Shown: positions 8,301 to 17,013, counted from the first letter of the stretch. The stretch: DNA of 36,224 bases from an uncultured Clostridia bacterium (GCA_947039455.1 CAMQZB010000019.1:1-36224), one strand, 5' to 3'. Notes: a model not told the origin generated them from the letters alone. Translations and numbers: made by a program.

Positions 8301-9414
8301 AAAATTATCATCATTCTTTAATAAAAAAAATCTAAGTTCAGACAGCATGGTGGTAATAGTTATAGCAGGACTTCTTGCAATCGTTGGATTATTCACAGTG
8401 TATTCCGCAAGTTGGTATACAGCAAGCACGCTTTACAGCGACAAGTTTATGTTTTTGAAAAAGCAAGTAGTAGGAGTAGCAATAGGCACATGTGGAATGA
8501 TATTTCTAACATGTTTCAATCATTTAAACTTAAAGAAATTTGCATGGTTATCAGTTATTGTGTCAATAGTAATGTTGCTTTTAGTATTTGTACCAGTGAT
8601 AGGTGTAGAAAAATATGGAGCAAAACGGTGGATAAATCTTGGGTTAATGACAGTACAGCCTTCAGAAATAGCAAAGTTTGCAATCATATTATTTTCAGCA
8701 AAAGTACTAGCGGAAGGTGGCAGTAGTGACAAAGGCATAAAATCTAAATTGCCAGTAATAATAGTTGGTGGCGTTATTTGTTTACTAATATTAATTGAAC
8801 CAAATCTATCAATTACAGTATGTGTTGCGATGTTGTTGTTTTCAATGTTGGTAGTTGGAGGAATAGATTTAAAATACATAATCGGAATTGTGGCATTAGG
8901 TCTTTTAGCATTGCCGATACTGATAATAATTGAGCCATATCGACTAGATAGATTAATGGCATTTCTTGATCCATGGGCAAGTCCAAAAGGTGAAGGTTAT
9001 CAATTGATACAATCGCTGTACAGCATTGCAAACGGAGGATTGTTTGGTGTTGGATATCTAAATTCACGTCAAGCATTAAGATTTCTTCCCTTTTCTGAAT
9101 CGGATTTCATACTACCAATATTCGCTGAAGAATTCGGATTGGTGGGAGCGTTAGCTTTGATTTTGTTGTATTTCATATTGATACTAACAGGCTTTAGAAT
9201 TGCATTGAAAGCAAACGAGAAATTCACGTGCTTTCTTGCCTTTGGAATAAGTATGTTAATAGCAATTCAAGTATCGATAAATTTACTAGTAGTAACGGGA
9301 AGTATACCACCAACGGGATTGCCGTTACCGCTGATAAGTTCGGGAAATACCCAAATCATAATGTTCATGTCGGAAATAGGAATACTAGCAAATTGTGGGC
9401 GGAAAATTACTTAA
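8284..9414 (+). CDS. ftsW: Septal peptidoglycan glycosyltransferase FtsW (SEDS family)
   Basis: SEDS proteins polymerise lipid II with a partner class B PBP, here probably the one encoded at 2568-4304. The 376-residue protein has about ten membrane helices, the KRWINLG and QPSE motifs (115-128), and FLDPW near 227. The segment SESDFILPIFAEEFG (271-285) contains the aspartate (D274) expected to be catalytic. The C-terminal signature is PPTGLPLPLISSGNT, whereas most FtsW/RodA/SpoVE proteins have SYGG in place of SSGN. The paralogue SpoVE (spore cortex) is a possible alternative identity. The start overlaps murD by 17 nt. Confidence 0.9.
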   Translation: MERENEKLSSFFNKKNLSSDSMVVIVIAGLLAIVGLFTVYSASWYTASTLYSDKFMFLKKQVVGVAIGTCGMIFLTCFNHLNLKKFAWLSVIVSIVMLLLVFVPVIGVEKYGAKRWINLGLMTVQPSEIAKFAIILFSAKVLAEGGSSDKGIKSKLPVIIVGGVICLLILIEPNLSITVCVAMLLFSMLVVGGIDLKYIIGIVALGLLALPILIIIEPYRLDRLMAFLDPWASPKGEGYQLIQSLYSIANGGLFGVGYLNSRQALRFLPFSESDFILPIFAEEFGLVGALALILLYFILILTGFRIALKANEKFTCFLAFGISMLIAIQVSINLLVVTGSIPPTGLPLPLISSGNTQIIMFMSEIGILANCGRKIT

Positions 9415-9480
9415 AATAACAGTGATGAACACCTTTAGTAAAAAAAACATATGATAGGTATATATCTAAATGAGGTGAAT

Positions 9481-10734
9481 ATGGAAAAACTATATATAGA
9501 AGGTGGGGAAAAGATGTATGGCGAGATGGATATGTACGCCGCCAAAAACGCATTATTGCCCCTTTTAGCTTGCAGTATAATGGCTGACGGAAAATCAACT
9601 TTCAAAAACTGTCCTAACATTGAAGACGTGAAAAACATGCTTTTAATTATGGAAAGTCTAGGTTGTACCTGTAATTTTGAAAATGGCTCAATATATTCAG
9701 AACCAACCGCAGAGAGTAGTTGTTTAATCGAAGAGGACTTAGCGAAAACGCTCCGCAGTTCAATATTCCTGATGGGTTCAATATTAGGCCGTTACAAGAA
9801 AGTGAAAATAGCGTACCCAGGCGGTTGCGACATAGGACTTCGCCCAATAAATTTACATATTGAAGGACTAAAAGCGCTAAACGTAAAAATACACGAAGAA
9901 GCTGGTTACATCATTTGTGATGGTAGTAACATGAAAGGCGGAATTGTGAATTTTGACGTGCCGTCCGTTGGAGCAACTGAAAATATTATGATGGCAGCTA
10001 CGCTATCTAAAGGTACTACAATAATCAAAAACGCAGCCCGTGAACCTGAAATAATTGACTTGCAAAATTACATAAACAAAATGGGCGGAAACGTCAGAGG
10101 TGCAGGTCGAAGCTATATTGTAATTGAGGGTGTGAAAAAACTCCGTTCATGCGAGTACACGCCGATAGCTGATCGGATAGTTGCAGGCACATATATGCTA
10201 GGTTGCGCCATGACTGGTGGTGAAATACAGATAAATAATGTAAATTTTGAACATATTTATTCTTTAATTGCAAAACTAAGAGAAACCACTTGCAAAATAC
10301 ATGTAAAAGGTGATAAAATAGTTATAAAGGCACCAAAGCAACCTTTGGCGATGAAATACATAAAAACTTCGCCATACCCAGGATTTCCAACAGACTTACA
10401 AGCACAAGTTATGACAATGATGACTGTGTCAAAAGGCGTAGCAATAATCGAAGAAAATATGTTTGAAATGAGATTTAGACATATAAGTGAATTGATTAAA
10501 ATGGGCGCAGATATTACAGTAAGTGGAAAAACAGCGGTGGTTAGTGGTGTGAAAAAACTCCAAGGAGCTGGAGTAACCGCCTATGATTTACGAGGAGGTT
10601 CCGCACTTTGCCTTGCAGGTTTAGTTGCAGAAGGAACTACGGTTATTTCCGATTTATGGCACATCGACAGAGGCTATGAATCAATCGAAAATGAGCTAGC
10701 TAATTTTGGAGTGAAAATTCAACGAAAAAGGTGA
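9481..10734 (+). CDS. murA: UDP-N-acetylglucosamine 1-carboxyvinyltransferase
   Basis: MurA transfers enolpyruvate from PEP to UDP-GlcNAc, the first committed step of peptidoglycan synthesis. The catalytic cysteine lies in PGGCDIGLRP (C116) and the conserved lysine in AAKNALLP (K22). PTDLQAQ and DLRGGSALCLAG near the C-terminus hold the conserved Asp and Arg. I chose ATG 9481 (417 residues, the usual length) because GAGGTG lies just upstream and MEKLYIEGG is the family N-terminus. An in-frame ATG at 9451 has no ribosome binding site. The loop reads CDIG instead of the common CAIG. Clostridia often carry two murA copies, and this one lies where murG is often found. Confidence 0.94.
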   Translation: MEKLYIEGGEKMYGEMDMYAAKNALLPLLACSIMADGKSTFKNCPNIEDVKNMLLIMESLGCTCNFENGSIYSEPTAESSCLIEEDLAKTLRSSIFLMGSILGRYKKVKIAYPGGCDIGLRPINLHIEGLKALNVKIHEEAGYIICDGSNMKGGIVNFDVPSVGATENIMMAATLSKGTTIIKNAAREPEIIDLQNYINKMGGNVRGAGRSYIVIEGVKKLRSCEYTPIADRIVAGTYMLGCAMTGGEIQINNVNFEHIYSLIAKLRETTCKIHVKGDKIVIKAPKQPLAMKYIKTSPYPGFPTDLQAQVMTMMTVSKGVAIIEENMFEMRFRHISELIKMGADITVSGKTAVVSGVKKLQGAGVTAYDLRGGSALCLAGLVAEGTTVISDLWHIDRGYESIENELANFGVKIQRKR

Positions 10735-10737
10735 GTT

Positions 10738-11520
10738 ATGAAGAAAAAAGGATTTTTATTTACCATATTGATAGTAGTGCTAGTTTTAGCACTACTTACA
10801 GCTGGTGCGATGTTAATGTTTTCAATTAAAGAATTTGATGTTGAGTACTCAAACAATGTTACTAACATCAACAAAGCAGATTTTGAGAGTTACATCACAA
10901 AGTACCACGGCGACTCTACGTTCCTCTTTAGTAAGAATGAATTTGTAGAAGACGTTCAAAATAAGTTCCCATATGTTGTTATACAAAACGTGGAACGTAT
11001 ACCATTTAGCACGGTGAAAGTTACTCTAACTGAAAGACTTCCTGTTTTTGCTATTAATTACAATTCAAAATATTATAAGTTTGATATTAACGGTATTTTA
11101 GTAGGAATAAGTGAAACTAACGAAGCGGAAGTTGGACAAACTGCCTGCATAGAAGTTACGGGTATTGACTCGAAATTACTTGTTGGTATTGATGAAAAAG
11201 TTGGGACAATCCCTGAATTTTTTAAAACGGACGAGAAAGCTGGATATATTTTGCAATACTTCGATGTGATGAAACGTTTAGATTATAATTATACAGATTT
11301 TCAACTAAAAAGTTTCATTGAAACTATTGAAATCGACTTTGAAAAGAATTTAATTGTTGAAACTAATATCGGTGTAGAGCTTTGGATTTACGACTTTGAT
11401 GTGAAAACTGAAGACAAGATAAAAGCGGTAATGGCAGTTTATACAAACCCAGATAAAGCTATTGAACCAGACAGTAAATTGATAGTTTCAAATGACCTAA
11501 CAATTACCCTTACAAAATAA
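10738..11520 (+). CDS. divIB: Cell-division protein DivIB/FtsQ
   Basis: DivIB/FtsQ is a bitopic divisome protein that joins FtsL and FtsB-type partners and controls the septal synthase. The 260-residue product has a short basic N-terminus, one membrane helix (about 6-28), a POTRA-like domain (about 33-105) with the VERIPFSTVKVTLTERLPVF strand pattern typical of the family, and a beta domain to about 250. It lies 3 nt after murA and ends the first dcw transcript block. Sequence conservation is modest, but topology, the POTRA pattern and position agree. Confidence 0.85.
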   Translation: MKKKGFLFTILIVVLVLALLTAGAMLMFSIKEFDVEYSNNVTNINKADFESYITKYHGDSTFLFSKNEFVEDVQNKFPYVVIQNVERIPFSTVKVTLTERLPVFAINYNSKYYKFDINGILVGISETNEAEVGQTACIEVTGIDSKLLVGIDEKVGTIPEFFKTDEKAGYILQYFDVMKRLDYNYTDFQLKSFIETIEIDFEKNLIVETNIGVELWIYDFDVKTEDKIKAVMAVYTNPDKAIEPDSKLIVSNDLTITLTK

Positions 11521-11539
11521 TAAAATTCAATTGATTTTA

Positions 11540-11568
11540 TTGACTTTTTCGGAAGAATAAAGTATACT
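11540..11568 (+). promoter_or_regulatory. Sigma-A type promoter of ftsA-ftsZ
   Basis: The -35 TTGACT (11540-11545) and -10 TATACT (11563-11568) are 17 bp apart. The leader before ftsA would be about 110 nt. This gives ftsA-ftsZ a transcript independent of the MraZ-controlled promoter. Confidence 0.8.
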
Positions 11569-11686
11569 TAGTTATAGGTGTACTTAGATTTTCTGATTAT
11601 ACAGTTTTACTATGAATAATAAGATTTTTGGCAATGAAAAAATCCCTCTGAATATGGATTAAATTGGCAAAGAATGGAGGAATATA

Positions 11687-12841
11687 ATGGCTAGTAATCA
11701 AGCATCAGCCGTTATAGATTTTGGCTCTTCAACAGTGAATGTTCTCATAGCAGAGAAAGGTGCGAATAACACCATTAACATTCTTGGAAGAAGCGAAATG
11801 GAATATAGCGGATTTTTAGATGGGGAATTTTTAGATACAGGTGAACTGTATACGGTTTTAGGACATGCTATCAGCACTGCTGAAACTATGTCAAGAACAA
11901 GAATTTCTGAAGTATATGTTGGAGTACCAGGGGAGTTTACATCAGTTGTTGTGAAAGAACCAACTTTGACTTTCCCAAACAAAAGAAAAATTACTGATAT
12001 TGAAATGAATCAATTGTTTAACATTGGCGACAATTTTGCTACCAATGAAGACTACGATTTAATCAATCGTTCAGCAATATACTACACTCTTGACGACGGA
12101 AGAATGTTAATCAGTCCAAAAGACTGCAAAACAACAAAACTTTCTGGTCAGTTGTCTTATGTTCTTGCAATGAAAAAGTTCACTGGTATTATTACCGAAC
12201 TTCTTGAACAATATGATATCAAAAAAATTGAGTATGTTCCTTCATGTTTATCAGAGAGTATGTATCTAATCAACGCTTCTGAACGTGATAGATTCGCTGT
12301 TTTAATTGACATTGGTTACACTACAACGAGCGTAATGCTAATGCGTGGTGACGGATTGTTATACTTGAAATCTTTCGCTTGTGGCGGTGGTCACATCACA
12401 TCAGATTTAATGGATTACTTTGAAGTACCATTTGATGTTGCGGAAGAATTGAAACGTTCAATCTCACTTACTTTTGCAGTTAGTGAAACCGACAGATATG
12501 AAGTAGCAACAAAAGATAATACATATAAATTTGTTTCTCCAGATGCTCACAAAGTAGTGGAAGAACGAATTGGAATTATAGCAAGATTTATATCAAAATG
12601 TATGAGTCTTTGCAACGTTGAATTTCCAACTTACATCAATTATAAATTAACTGGTGGCGGAATATCTTATATCCGTGGTGCTAAAGAGCATTTAGGTAAG
12701 GAAATTGGGAAAAACGTTGAACTAGCAAAAACTGTTTTACCTCAATTTGATGCACCACATTTAGCATCAACTTACGCAGTTTTAGCAACGGCATTGCAAC
12801 AAAAAAAATCAAGAAAACTTTTTGATAAAGTATTTAAATAA
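11687..12841 (+). CDS. ftsA: FtsA-like actin-fold divisome protein
   Basis: FtsA tethers FtsZ filaments to the membrane. The 384-residue protein shows actin-fold nucleotide motifs: [13 protein letters not shown] (phosphate-1, about 9-21), [14 protein letters not shown] (phosphate-2, about 205-218) and [12 protein letters not shown] (adenosine motif, about 323-334). The region between about 85 and 160 matches the SHS2/1C insertion. The C-terminus [12 protein letters not shown] is short, basic and amphipathic, as expected of the FtsA membrane-targeting helix. The PilM family shares the fold, but the position 14 nt before ftsZ favours FtsA. GGAGG precedes the start. Confidence 0.88.
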   Translation: MASNQASAVIDFGSSTVNVLIAEKGANNTINILGRSEMEYSGFLDGEFLDTGELYTVLGHAISTAETMSRTRISEVYVGVPGEFTSVVVKEPTLTFPNKRKITDIEMNQLFNIGDNFATNEDYDLINRSAIYYTLDDGRMLISPKDCKTTKLSGQLSYVLAMKKFTGIITELLEQYDIKKIEYVPSCLSESMYLINASERDRFAVLIDIGYTTTSVMLMRGDGLLYLKSFACGGGHITSDLMDYFEVPFDVAEELKRSISLTFAVSETDRYEVATKDNTYKFVSPDAHKVVEERIGIIARFISKCMSLCNVEFPTYINYKLTGGGISYIRGAKEHLGKEIGKNVELAKTVLPQFDAPHLASTYAVLATALQQKKSRKLFDKVFK

Positions 12842-12855
12842 GGGAGATTATTAGT

Positions 12856-14085
12856 ATGAATGAGAATTTTGAGAATTTAGAGAATTTGGAAGATAAAGAG
12901 CTTAACTATGAAAACACGGATCAAGTAATTGATGATATGGAATATGAAGATTATTACATGTCAATTCAAGCTGCAACAATTAAAGTAATTGGTGTAGGTG
13001 GCGGAGGAAACAATGCCGTTAAGAGAATGAAACTTGCTGGTGTTAAAACTGCTGAATTCATTGCTGTTAATACTGATAAACAAGATTTAGCTTTATCAAA
13101 TGCGGACAAGCATATTCAAATCGGTGAAAAACTGACTAGAGGACTTGGCGCTGGTGCTAACCCTGAAATTGGAAAAAGATCAGCTGAAGAAACTAAAGAA
13201 TTGATTGCTGAAGTTATCAAAGGCACTGACCTTTTGTTTATTACTGCCGGAATGGGTGGTGGAACAGGAACAGGTGCTGCTCCAGTTATCGCTAAAATAG
13301 CTAAAGACATGGGAATTTTGACTGTTGCGGTAGTAACTCGTCCTTTCTCATTCGAAGGTTTGAAAAGAGCTAAAAATGCTCAACTTGGAATTATGGAATT
13401 GAAAAAATGTGTTGATACTCTAGTAGTAATTCCTAATGAAAAATTGATGCAAGTTGTACCTAAAGGTGCAAAAATTATCGACGCATTCAAAGTTGCTGAT
13501 GATACTTTAAGACAAGGAATTCAAGGAATTGCTGATCTTATCGTTAATCCAGGTCTAATCAACCTTGACTTTGCTGATATTTCAACAATCATGAAAGACG
13601 CTGGTATGGCACACATGGGTGTTGGTCGTGGTAAAGGCGAAAAGAGAACTTTGGAAGCTGTTAAACAAGCGGTTTCAAGTCCACTTTTGGAAACTACAAT
13701 CGAAGGCGCTACTGGAATTATCCTAAACATCACAGGAAATATTGCGGAATTGCAATTAGACGAAGTTTACGAAGCTGCAGCGTTAGTTGCTGAAGTTGTT
13801 CACCCTTCTGCTGAAATTATTTTTGGTACAAGTACTGACGATTCATTGCACGACGAAGTTATCATCACAGTTATCGCATCAGGTTTCGGCGTTGATAAAA
13901 GCGGAAAGGGCGAGAAAACTTTTGTTGGTGACATGGAAAACCCTAATGTTAAAGAAGAAAAAGTTGAAGAAACTATCGAAGAAGTTAGACAAGTTGTAAC
14001 TGAAGTTATCCCTTCTCCTGTTATGAACATGGAAGAAGCTGACAGCACTGTTCCATCTTGGGTAGCTAGAATGAGAAGAAAATAA
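12856..14085 (+). CDS. ftsZ: Cell-division GTPase FtsZ
   Basis: FtsZ is the tubulin-like GTPase that forms the cytokinetic ring. The 409-residue product has [19 protein letters not shown], the tubulin signature [10 protein letters not shown], and the T7 catalytic loop [12 protein letters not shown]. The globular part is highly conserved. The first 37 residues form an extra acidic, Asn/Glu/Asp-rich extension, longer than the roughly 10 residues usual before the first strand. The start with AAGGGAG upstream is well supported. A charged linker (about 350-395) leads to the C-terminal peptide [11 protein letters not shown], a divergent form of the usual IPxFLRxR FtsA-binding motif. Confidence 0.97.
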   Translation: MNENFENLENLEDKELNYENTDQVIDDMEYEDYYMSIQAATIKVIGVGGGGNNAVKRMKLAGVKTAEFIAVNTDKQDLALSNADKHIQIGEKLTRGLGAGANPEIGKRSAEETKELIAEVIKGTDLLFITAGMGGGTGTGAAPVIAKIAKDMGILTVAVVTRPFSFEGLKRAKNAQLGIMELKKCVDTLVVIPNEKLMQVVPKGAKIIDAFKVADDTLRQGIQGIADLIVNPGLINLDFADISTIMKDAGMAHMGVGRGKGEKRTLEAVKQAVSSPLLETTIEGATGIILNITGNIAELQLDEVYEAAALVAEVVHPSAEIIFGTSTDDSLHDEVIITVIASGFGVDKSGKGEKTFVGDMENPNVKEEKVEETIEEVRQVVTEVIPSPVMNMEEADSTVPSWVARMRRK

Positions 14086-14153
14086 TCTTCAAATTTTATC
14101 TTAACAAATAAATATGATTGAAAACTATATTCTATAAGAGAAAAGTAGTTTAA

Positions 14154-14192
14154 AAAAGATGTATAGCTAATTTATTAGTTATACATCTTTTA
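14154..14192 (+). terminator. Terminator after ftsZ
   Basis: Stem of about 16 bp (14155-14170 with 14175-14190, one G-T pair) with a 4-base loop, followed by T-rich sequence. It closes the ftsA-ftsZ transcript. Confidence 0.8.
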
Positions 14193-14222
14193 TATTTATC
14201 TAAAGAAAAACTCTAAAACATA

Positions 14223-14251
14223 TTGACAAAATTACAATTTAGGTGTAATAT
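14223..14251 (+). promoter_or_regulatory. Sigma-A type promoter of the YhcH-family gene
   Basis: TTGACA (14223-14228) and TAATAT (14246-14251) are 17 bp apart, giving a leader of about 45 nt. With terminators on both sides, the downstream gene is a single-gene transcript. Confidence 0.82.
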
Positions 14252-14304
14252 ATAAGCAGTATAAAAAACGGAAATTTTTAGGTTACATCAAAGGAGATTA
14301 GAAT

Positions 14305-14754
14305 ATGATATCAGATAATATTAGAAACAGAGCAAGTTATAATTTCAAAGAAATTATAGAAAAAGCTCTTGATTTTTGTGAAACTGCTGAAGGCAAAGAA
14401 GAAGGTAGATATGATATAGGTAGTGGAGTTTTTGCTTTAATTCAAAAGTACGAAACAAAACCAAAAGCTGATTGCGGACTTGAAGCACACAAAAAATATA
14501 TTGATTTACAATATGTTGTGAGCGGTGCTGAAGTAATGGGATTTTGCAACATTGATTGCGGAGATCCAATTGCGGAATTCAATGAAGAGAAAGATGTGCA
14601 AATGTTCAAACACTGTGACATGGGTTTACTTACTTACAAAAAAGGCGATTTCGCTGTGTTTTTTCCTCAAGATCTACACCTTCCACGTTGCCAATCAACA
14701 AACATTGAACCAGTTGTGAAAGTAGTAGTGAAAATCCCAGTAGAAGTTTTTTAA
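14305..14754 (+). CDS. YhcH/YjgK/YiaL family protein (DUF386)
   Basis: The family has a cupin-like fold. Characterised members include the sialic-acid anomerase NanQ (YhcH) and TabA, which affects biofilm. The 149-residue length is normal. The recognisable pattern is EAHKKYIDLQYVVSGAEVMGF (about 53-73) with candidate metal ligands His, Glu and Asp. The C-terminal part reads FAVFFPQDLHLPRCQ, with another His, and ends KVVVKIPV as in other members. The start follows AAAGGAG. No sugar-catabolism gene is next to it, so its substrate cannot be read from context. Confidence 0.88.
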   Translation: MISDNIRNRASYNFKEIIEKALDFCETAEGKEEGRYDIGSGVFALIQKYETKPKADCGLEAHKKYIDLQYVVSGAEVMGFCNIDCGDPIAEFNEEKDVQMFKHCDMGLLTYKKGDFAVFFPQDLHLPRCQSTNIEPVVKVVVKIPVEVF

Positions 14755-14776
14755 TATATACATAACTTAAAGATTA

Positions 14777-14893
14777 GTATAATAAAATATAAATGATAAT
14801 AATACTATCATAATAAAGCAGAAACATAAATAATAATGTTATCATAATAAAGTATCAACATAAATAATTATGCTATGATAAAATACCAAAACA
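14777..14893. repeat. 34-bp tandem repeat, three copies plus a partial
   Basis: Units at 14777-14810, 14811-14844 and 14845-14878 are each 34 bp, and a shorter fourth starts at 14879. Units two and three contain TAATAA, about four variable bases, then AACATAAATAAT. The array lies between the stop codon of the YhcH-family gene and its terminator. It resembles the array at 1-187 in both the TAATAA...AACATAAA core and in preceding a terminator. Confidence 0.75.
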
Positions 14894-14914
14894 TATAACA
14901 TTTATAAAAATACG

Positions 14915-14949
14915 CACCCTCAAAACTAAAGTTAGAGGGTGTTTTTTTT
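14915..14949 (+). terminator. Terminator after the YhcH-family gene
   Basis: CACCCTC (14915-14921) pairs with GAGGGTG (14935-14941), with further pairing AACT/AGTT inside the loop. A run of eight T follows. Confidence 0.85.
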
Positions 14950-15032
14950 ATGCAAATACACGTTATTTTATTTCATATATCAAAAAATCAATATATTTTA
15001 TATGAAAATATTAAAATATGATGAAATTTCTG

Positions 15033-15061
15033 TTGACAAGTGTGTATACACAGTGTATACT
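15033..15061 (+). promoter_or_regulatory. Sigma-A type promoter of the GntR-ABC operon
   Basis: TTGACA (15033-15038) and TATACT (15056-15061) are 17 bp apart, an almost consensus promoter. It is covered by palindromic operator sequence, so it should be strongly repressible. Confidence 0.85.
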
Positions 15062-15089
15062 GTATATATCGATAATACACAGTATACTG
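15042..15089 (+). promoter_or_regulatory. Palindromic GntR/YtrA-type operators
   Basis: GTATACAC-A-GTGTATAC (15044-15060) is a perfect 17-bp palindrome around one central base, filling the promoter spacer and the -10 element. A second perfect palindrome, CAGTATACTG (15080-15089), lies downstream, just before the ribosome binding site. Both share the TATAC core, so they are probably two sites for the repressor encoded immediately downstream. Confidence 0.75.
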
Positions 15090-15100
15090 AGGTAGCTACA

Positions 15101-15475
15101 ATGAATATAATAATCAGCAACGCAAATAATCAGCCGATTTATCAGCAAATTTATGAACAAGTAAAGAATTTAATAATCGCATCAGACTTAAAAGAGAGCG
15201 ATTTATTACCATCAATTCGCAATTTAGCGAAAGATTTAAAAATTAGTGTAATCACTACAAAACGTGCATATGAAGAATTGGAACGTGACGGATACATCTA
15301 TTCCGTGGCAGGAAAAGGGAGCTATGTTGCAAAGAAAAACATGGAGTTTATAAGGGAAAGCAATCTTCGAGAGATTGAAGATTACATGATAAAAATTACC
15401 CAAATTGCCCATGTAAACGGAATGTCTAATGATGAAATAATCAAGATGTTTCGAACAATTCAAAAGGAGATATAG
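15101..15475 (+). CDS. GntR family transcriptional repressor, YtrA subfamily
   Basis: The 124-residue protein has an N-terminal winged helix (about 10-78) with the family pattern PIYQQIYEQVKNLI, LPSIRNLAKDL, TTKRAYEELERDGYI and GKGSYVA, followed by only about 45 C-terminal residues. This short form is the YtrA subfamily, whose members usually repress an adjacent ABC transporter operon. I chose ATG 15101, preceded by GAGG. The open frame extends upstream to 14939, but that extension crosses the promoter and operators and is not plausible. The ATPase gene follows within 6 nt. Confidence 0.93.
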   Translation: MNIIISNANNQPIYQQIYEQVKNLIIASDLKESDLLPSIRNLAKDLKISVITTKRAYEELERDGYIYSVAGKGSYVAKKNMEFIRESNLREIEDYMIKITQIAHVNGMSNDEIIKMFRTIQKEI

Positions 15476-15481
15476 AGTGTA

Positions 15482-16327
15482 ATGAATGCAATAGAAATTA
15501 ATAATCTAACGAAAAACTACAAAGATTTTTCCATTAATAACATGAATTTTGCAGTACCAACTGGCTCAATAGTAGGACTTGTTGGCGGAAATGGTGCAGG
15601 AAAAAGTACTACAATAAAATTGATTATGGATACAATAAAAAGAGATAGTGGAAGTATTTCGGTATTAGGTATTGATAATAAACAAAAAGAATTTATCAAC
15701 GCAAAAGAGAATATTGGAATAGTACTTGATGAAACCAATTTTCCTGATATGTTAAATGCAAAAAACATAAATTCAATTATGAAATTAACATACAAAAATT
15801 GGGATAATACTATGTTTAGTATGTATATGGAAAAGTTTAATTTGCCAAAAAACAAACCATTCAAAGAATTTTCACGTGGTATGAGAATGAAGCTAGGAAT
15901 TGCAGTAGCATTATCCCATAATGCCAAATTGTTAATACTAGACGAAGCCACAAGCGGACTTGATCCATTAATTAGAGATGAAATTTTAGAAGTCTTTAGC
16001 GAGTTTACAAGAAACGAAAAAAACACAGTTTTAATGTCTTCACATATCGTCAGTGACCTAGAAAAAATTTGCGACTATATCGCATTTATGAATAATGGTG
16101 AAATTATATTATATGAAGAAAAAGATGTGCTATTGGACACTTATGGAGTATTAAAAATATCAAAAAATGACCTTCAAAATCTATCAAACAATGCAATAAT
16201 AGCGAAAAAAGCAACATCATACGGTTATGATATATTAGTAAAAAAGAATGAAATTCCAAACAATTTAGTATGCGAAATAACTACCCTAGAAGATATAATA
16301 TTATTTTTAGCAAAGGAGAGAAAATAA
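15482..16327 (+). CDS. ABC transporter ATP-binding protein
   Basis: The 281-residue ATPase couples ATP hydrolysis to the membrane protein encoded next. Walker A is GGNGAGKST (35-43), the signature loop is FSRGM (130-134, in place of LSGGQ), Walker B is LLILDEATSGLDP (150-162), and the switch histidine is in SSHI. It belongs to the ABC-2 type exporters often controlled by YtrA-type repressors, which handle antibiotics, peptides or envelope stress. The stop overlaps the permease start by one base (TAATG). The substrate cannot be told from sequence. Confidence 0.93.
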   Translation: MNAIEINNLTKNYKDFSINNMNFAVPTGSIVGLVGGNGAGKSTTIKLIMDTIKRDSGSISVLGIDNKQKEFINAKENIGIVLDETNFPDMLNAKNINSIMKLTYKNWDNTMFSMYMEKFNLPKNKPFKEFSRGMRMKLGIAVALSHNAKLLILDEATSGLDPLIRDEILEVFSEFTRNEKNTVLMSSHIVSDLEKICDYIAFMNNGEIILYEEKDVLLDTYGVLKISKNDLQNLSNNAIIAKKATSYGYDILVKKNEIPNNLVCEITTLEDIILFLAKERK

Positions 16328-16929
16328 TGAAAGCATTAATGATGAAAGATATACTTATGGTATGGAAAAATATGAAAATGATTTTAATTTTAATTGGTGT
16401 ATTTCTTATATATAAAGATATGTATTTGTTTGCAATTATGATGGCAATGACAATTCCGCTATCACTAAATTCCTTTGACGAGTACTCAAAATGGGACAGT
16501 TTTTCAAAGATGTTACCATATAAAGTTAGTGAAATAGTAATTTCAAGATACCTGTTAACATACGCAATGGTAACGTTTGTATCAGTGCTAACATTTATTG
16601 TGATTGTAATAAAATCAGCGATATTTAGCGAAGCAATCGAAGTTCAACATTTAATATCCCTAGCAGTTATGTTTTCAGGTGGTTTCGTTTTATCTGCAAC
16701 AAATTTTCCAATAATATATAAATTAGGATCAGCAAAAGGTAGCCTAGGGTTCATGGGACTAACCTTCCTTTTTATTGGCGTAATGTCATTTTGGCAAGAA
16801 AATTTCCTATCACTTTTATCAAAATTCATATCAAGCCCATTGGCAATAATAATAGCAATAGCCCTAATTATAGTACTAAACATACTATCAATATTGCTTT
16901 CAATATCCATAAATAAAGCAAAAAAATAA
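16327..16929 (+). CDS. ABC-2 type transporter permease
   Basis: This 200-residue membrane protein has about six helices (near 16-32, 38-50, 75-98, 106-124, 138-155 and 168-192). The short cytoplasmic stretch FDEYSKWDSFSKMLPYKVSEIVISRY (about 50-75) is the pattern seen in small ABC-2 permeases linked to GntR regulators. I chose ATG 16327 because GGAG lies upstream and it overlaps the ATPase stop. The longer frame from 16270 lies inside the ATPase gene. It probably works as a homodimer with two copies of the ATPase. Confidence 0.87.
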   Translation: MKALMMKDILMVWKNMKMILILIGVFLIYKDMYLFAIMMAMTIPLSLNSFDEYSKWDSFSKMLPYKVSEIVISRYLLTYAMVTFVSVLTFIVIVIKSAIFSEAIEVQHLISLAVMFSGGFVLSATNFPIIYKLGSAKGSLGFMGLTFLFIGVMSFWQENFLSLLSKFISSPLAIIIAIALIIVLNILSILLSISINKAKK

Positions 16930-16978
16930 TAAACAAATTAAAATATTTTAATGCAATATATGAAAATTTCAAATAAAA

Positions 16979-17013
16979 TAAAAAGCTAAATACTGAACAA
17001 ATTTAGCTTTTTT
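16979..17013 (+). terminator. Terminator after the ABC operon
   Basis: AAAAAGCTAAAT pairs with ATTTAGCTTTTT around a 9-base loop, with T residues completing the tail. Confidence 0.75.

Noticed and set aside
9451-9480. Upstream ATG as start of murA
   Set aside because: No ribosome binding site precedes it and the extra ten residues do not occur in the family. ATG 9481 follows GAGGTG.
14939-15100. N-terminal extension of the GntR regulator
   Set aside because: The extension would be translated from the terminator and across the promoter and operators. The real start is ATG 15101.
15517-16026. Minus-strand open frame of 169 codons inside the ABC ATPase gene
   Set aside because: It lies wholly antisense to a gene with all ABC motifs, has no promoter or ribosome binding site, and resembles no protein.
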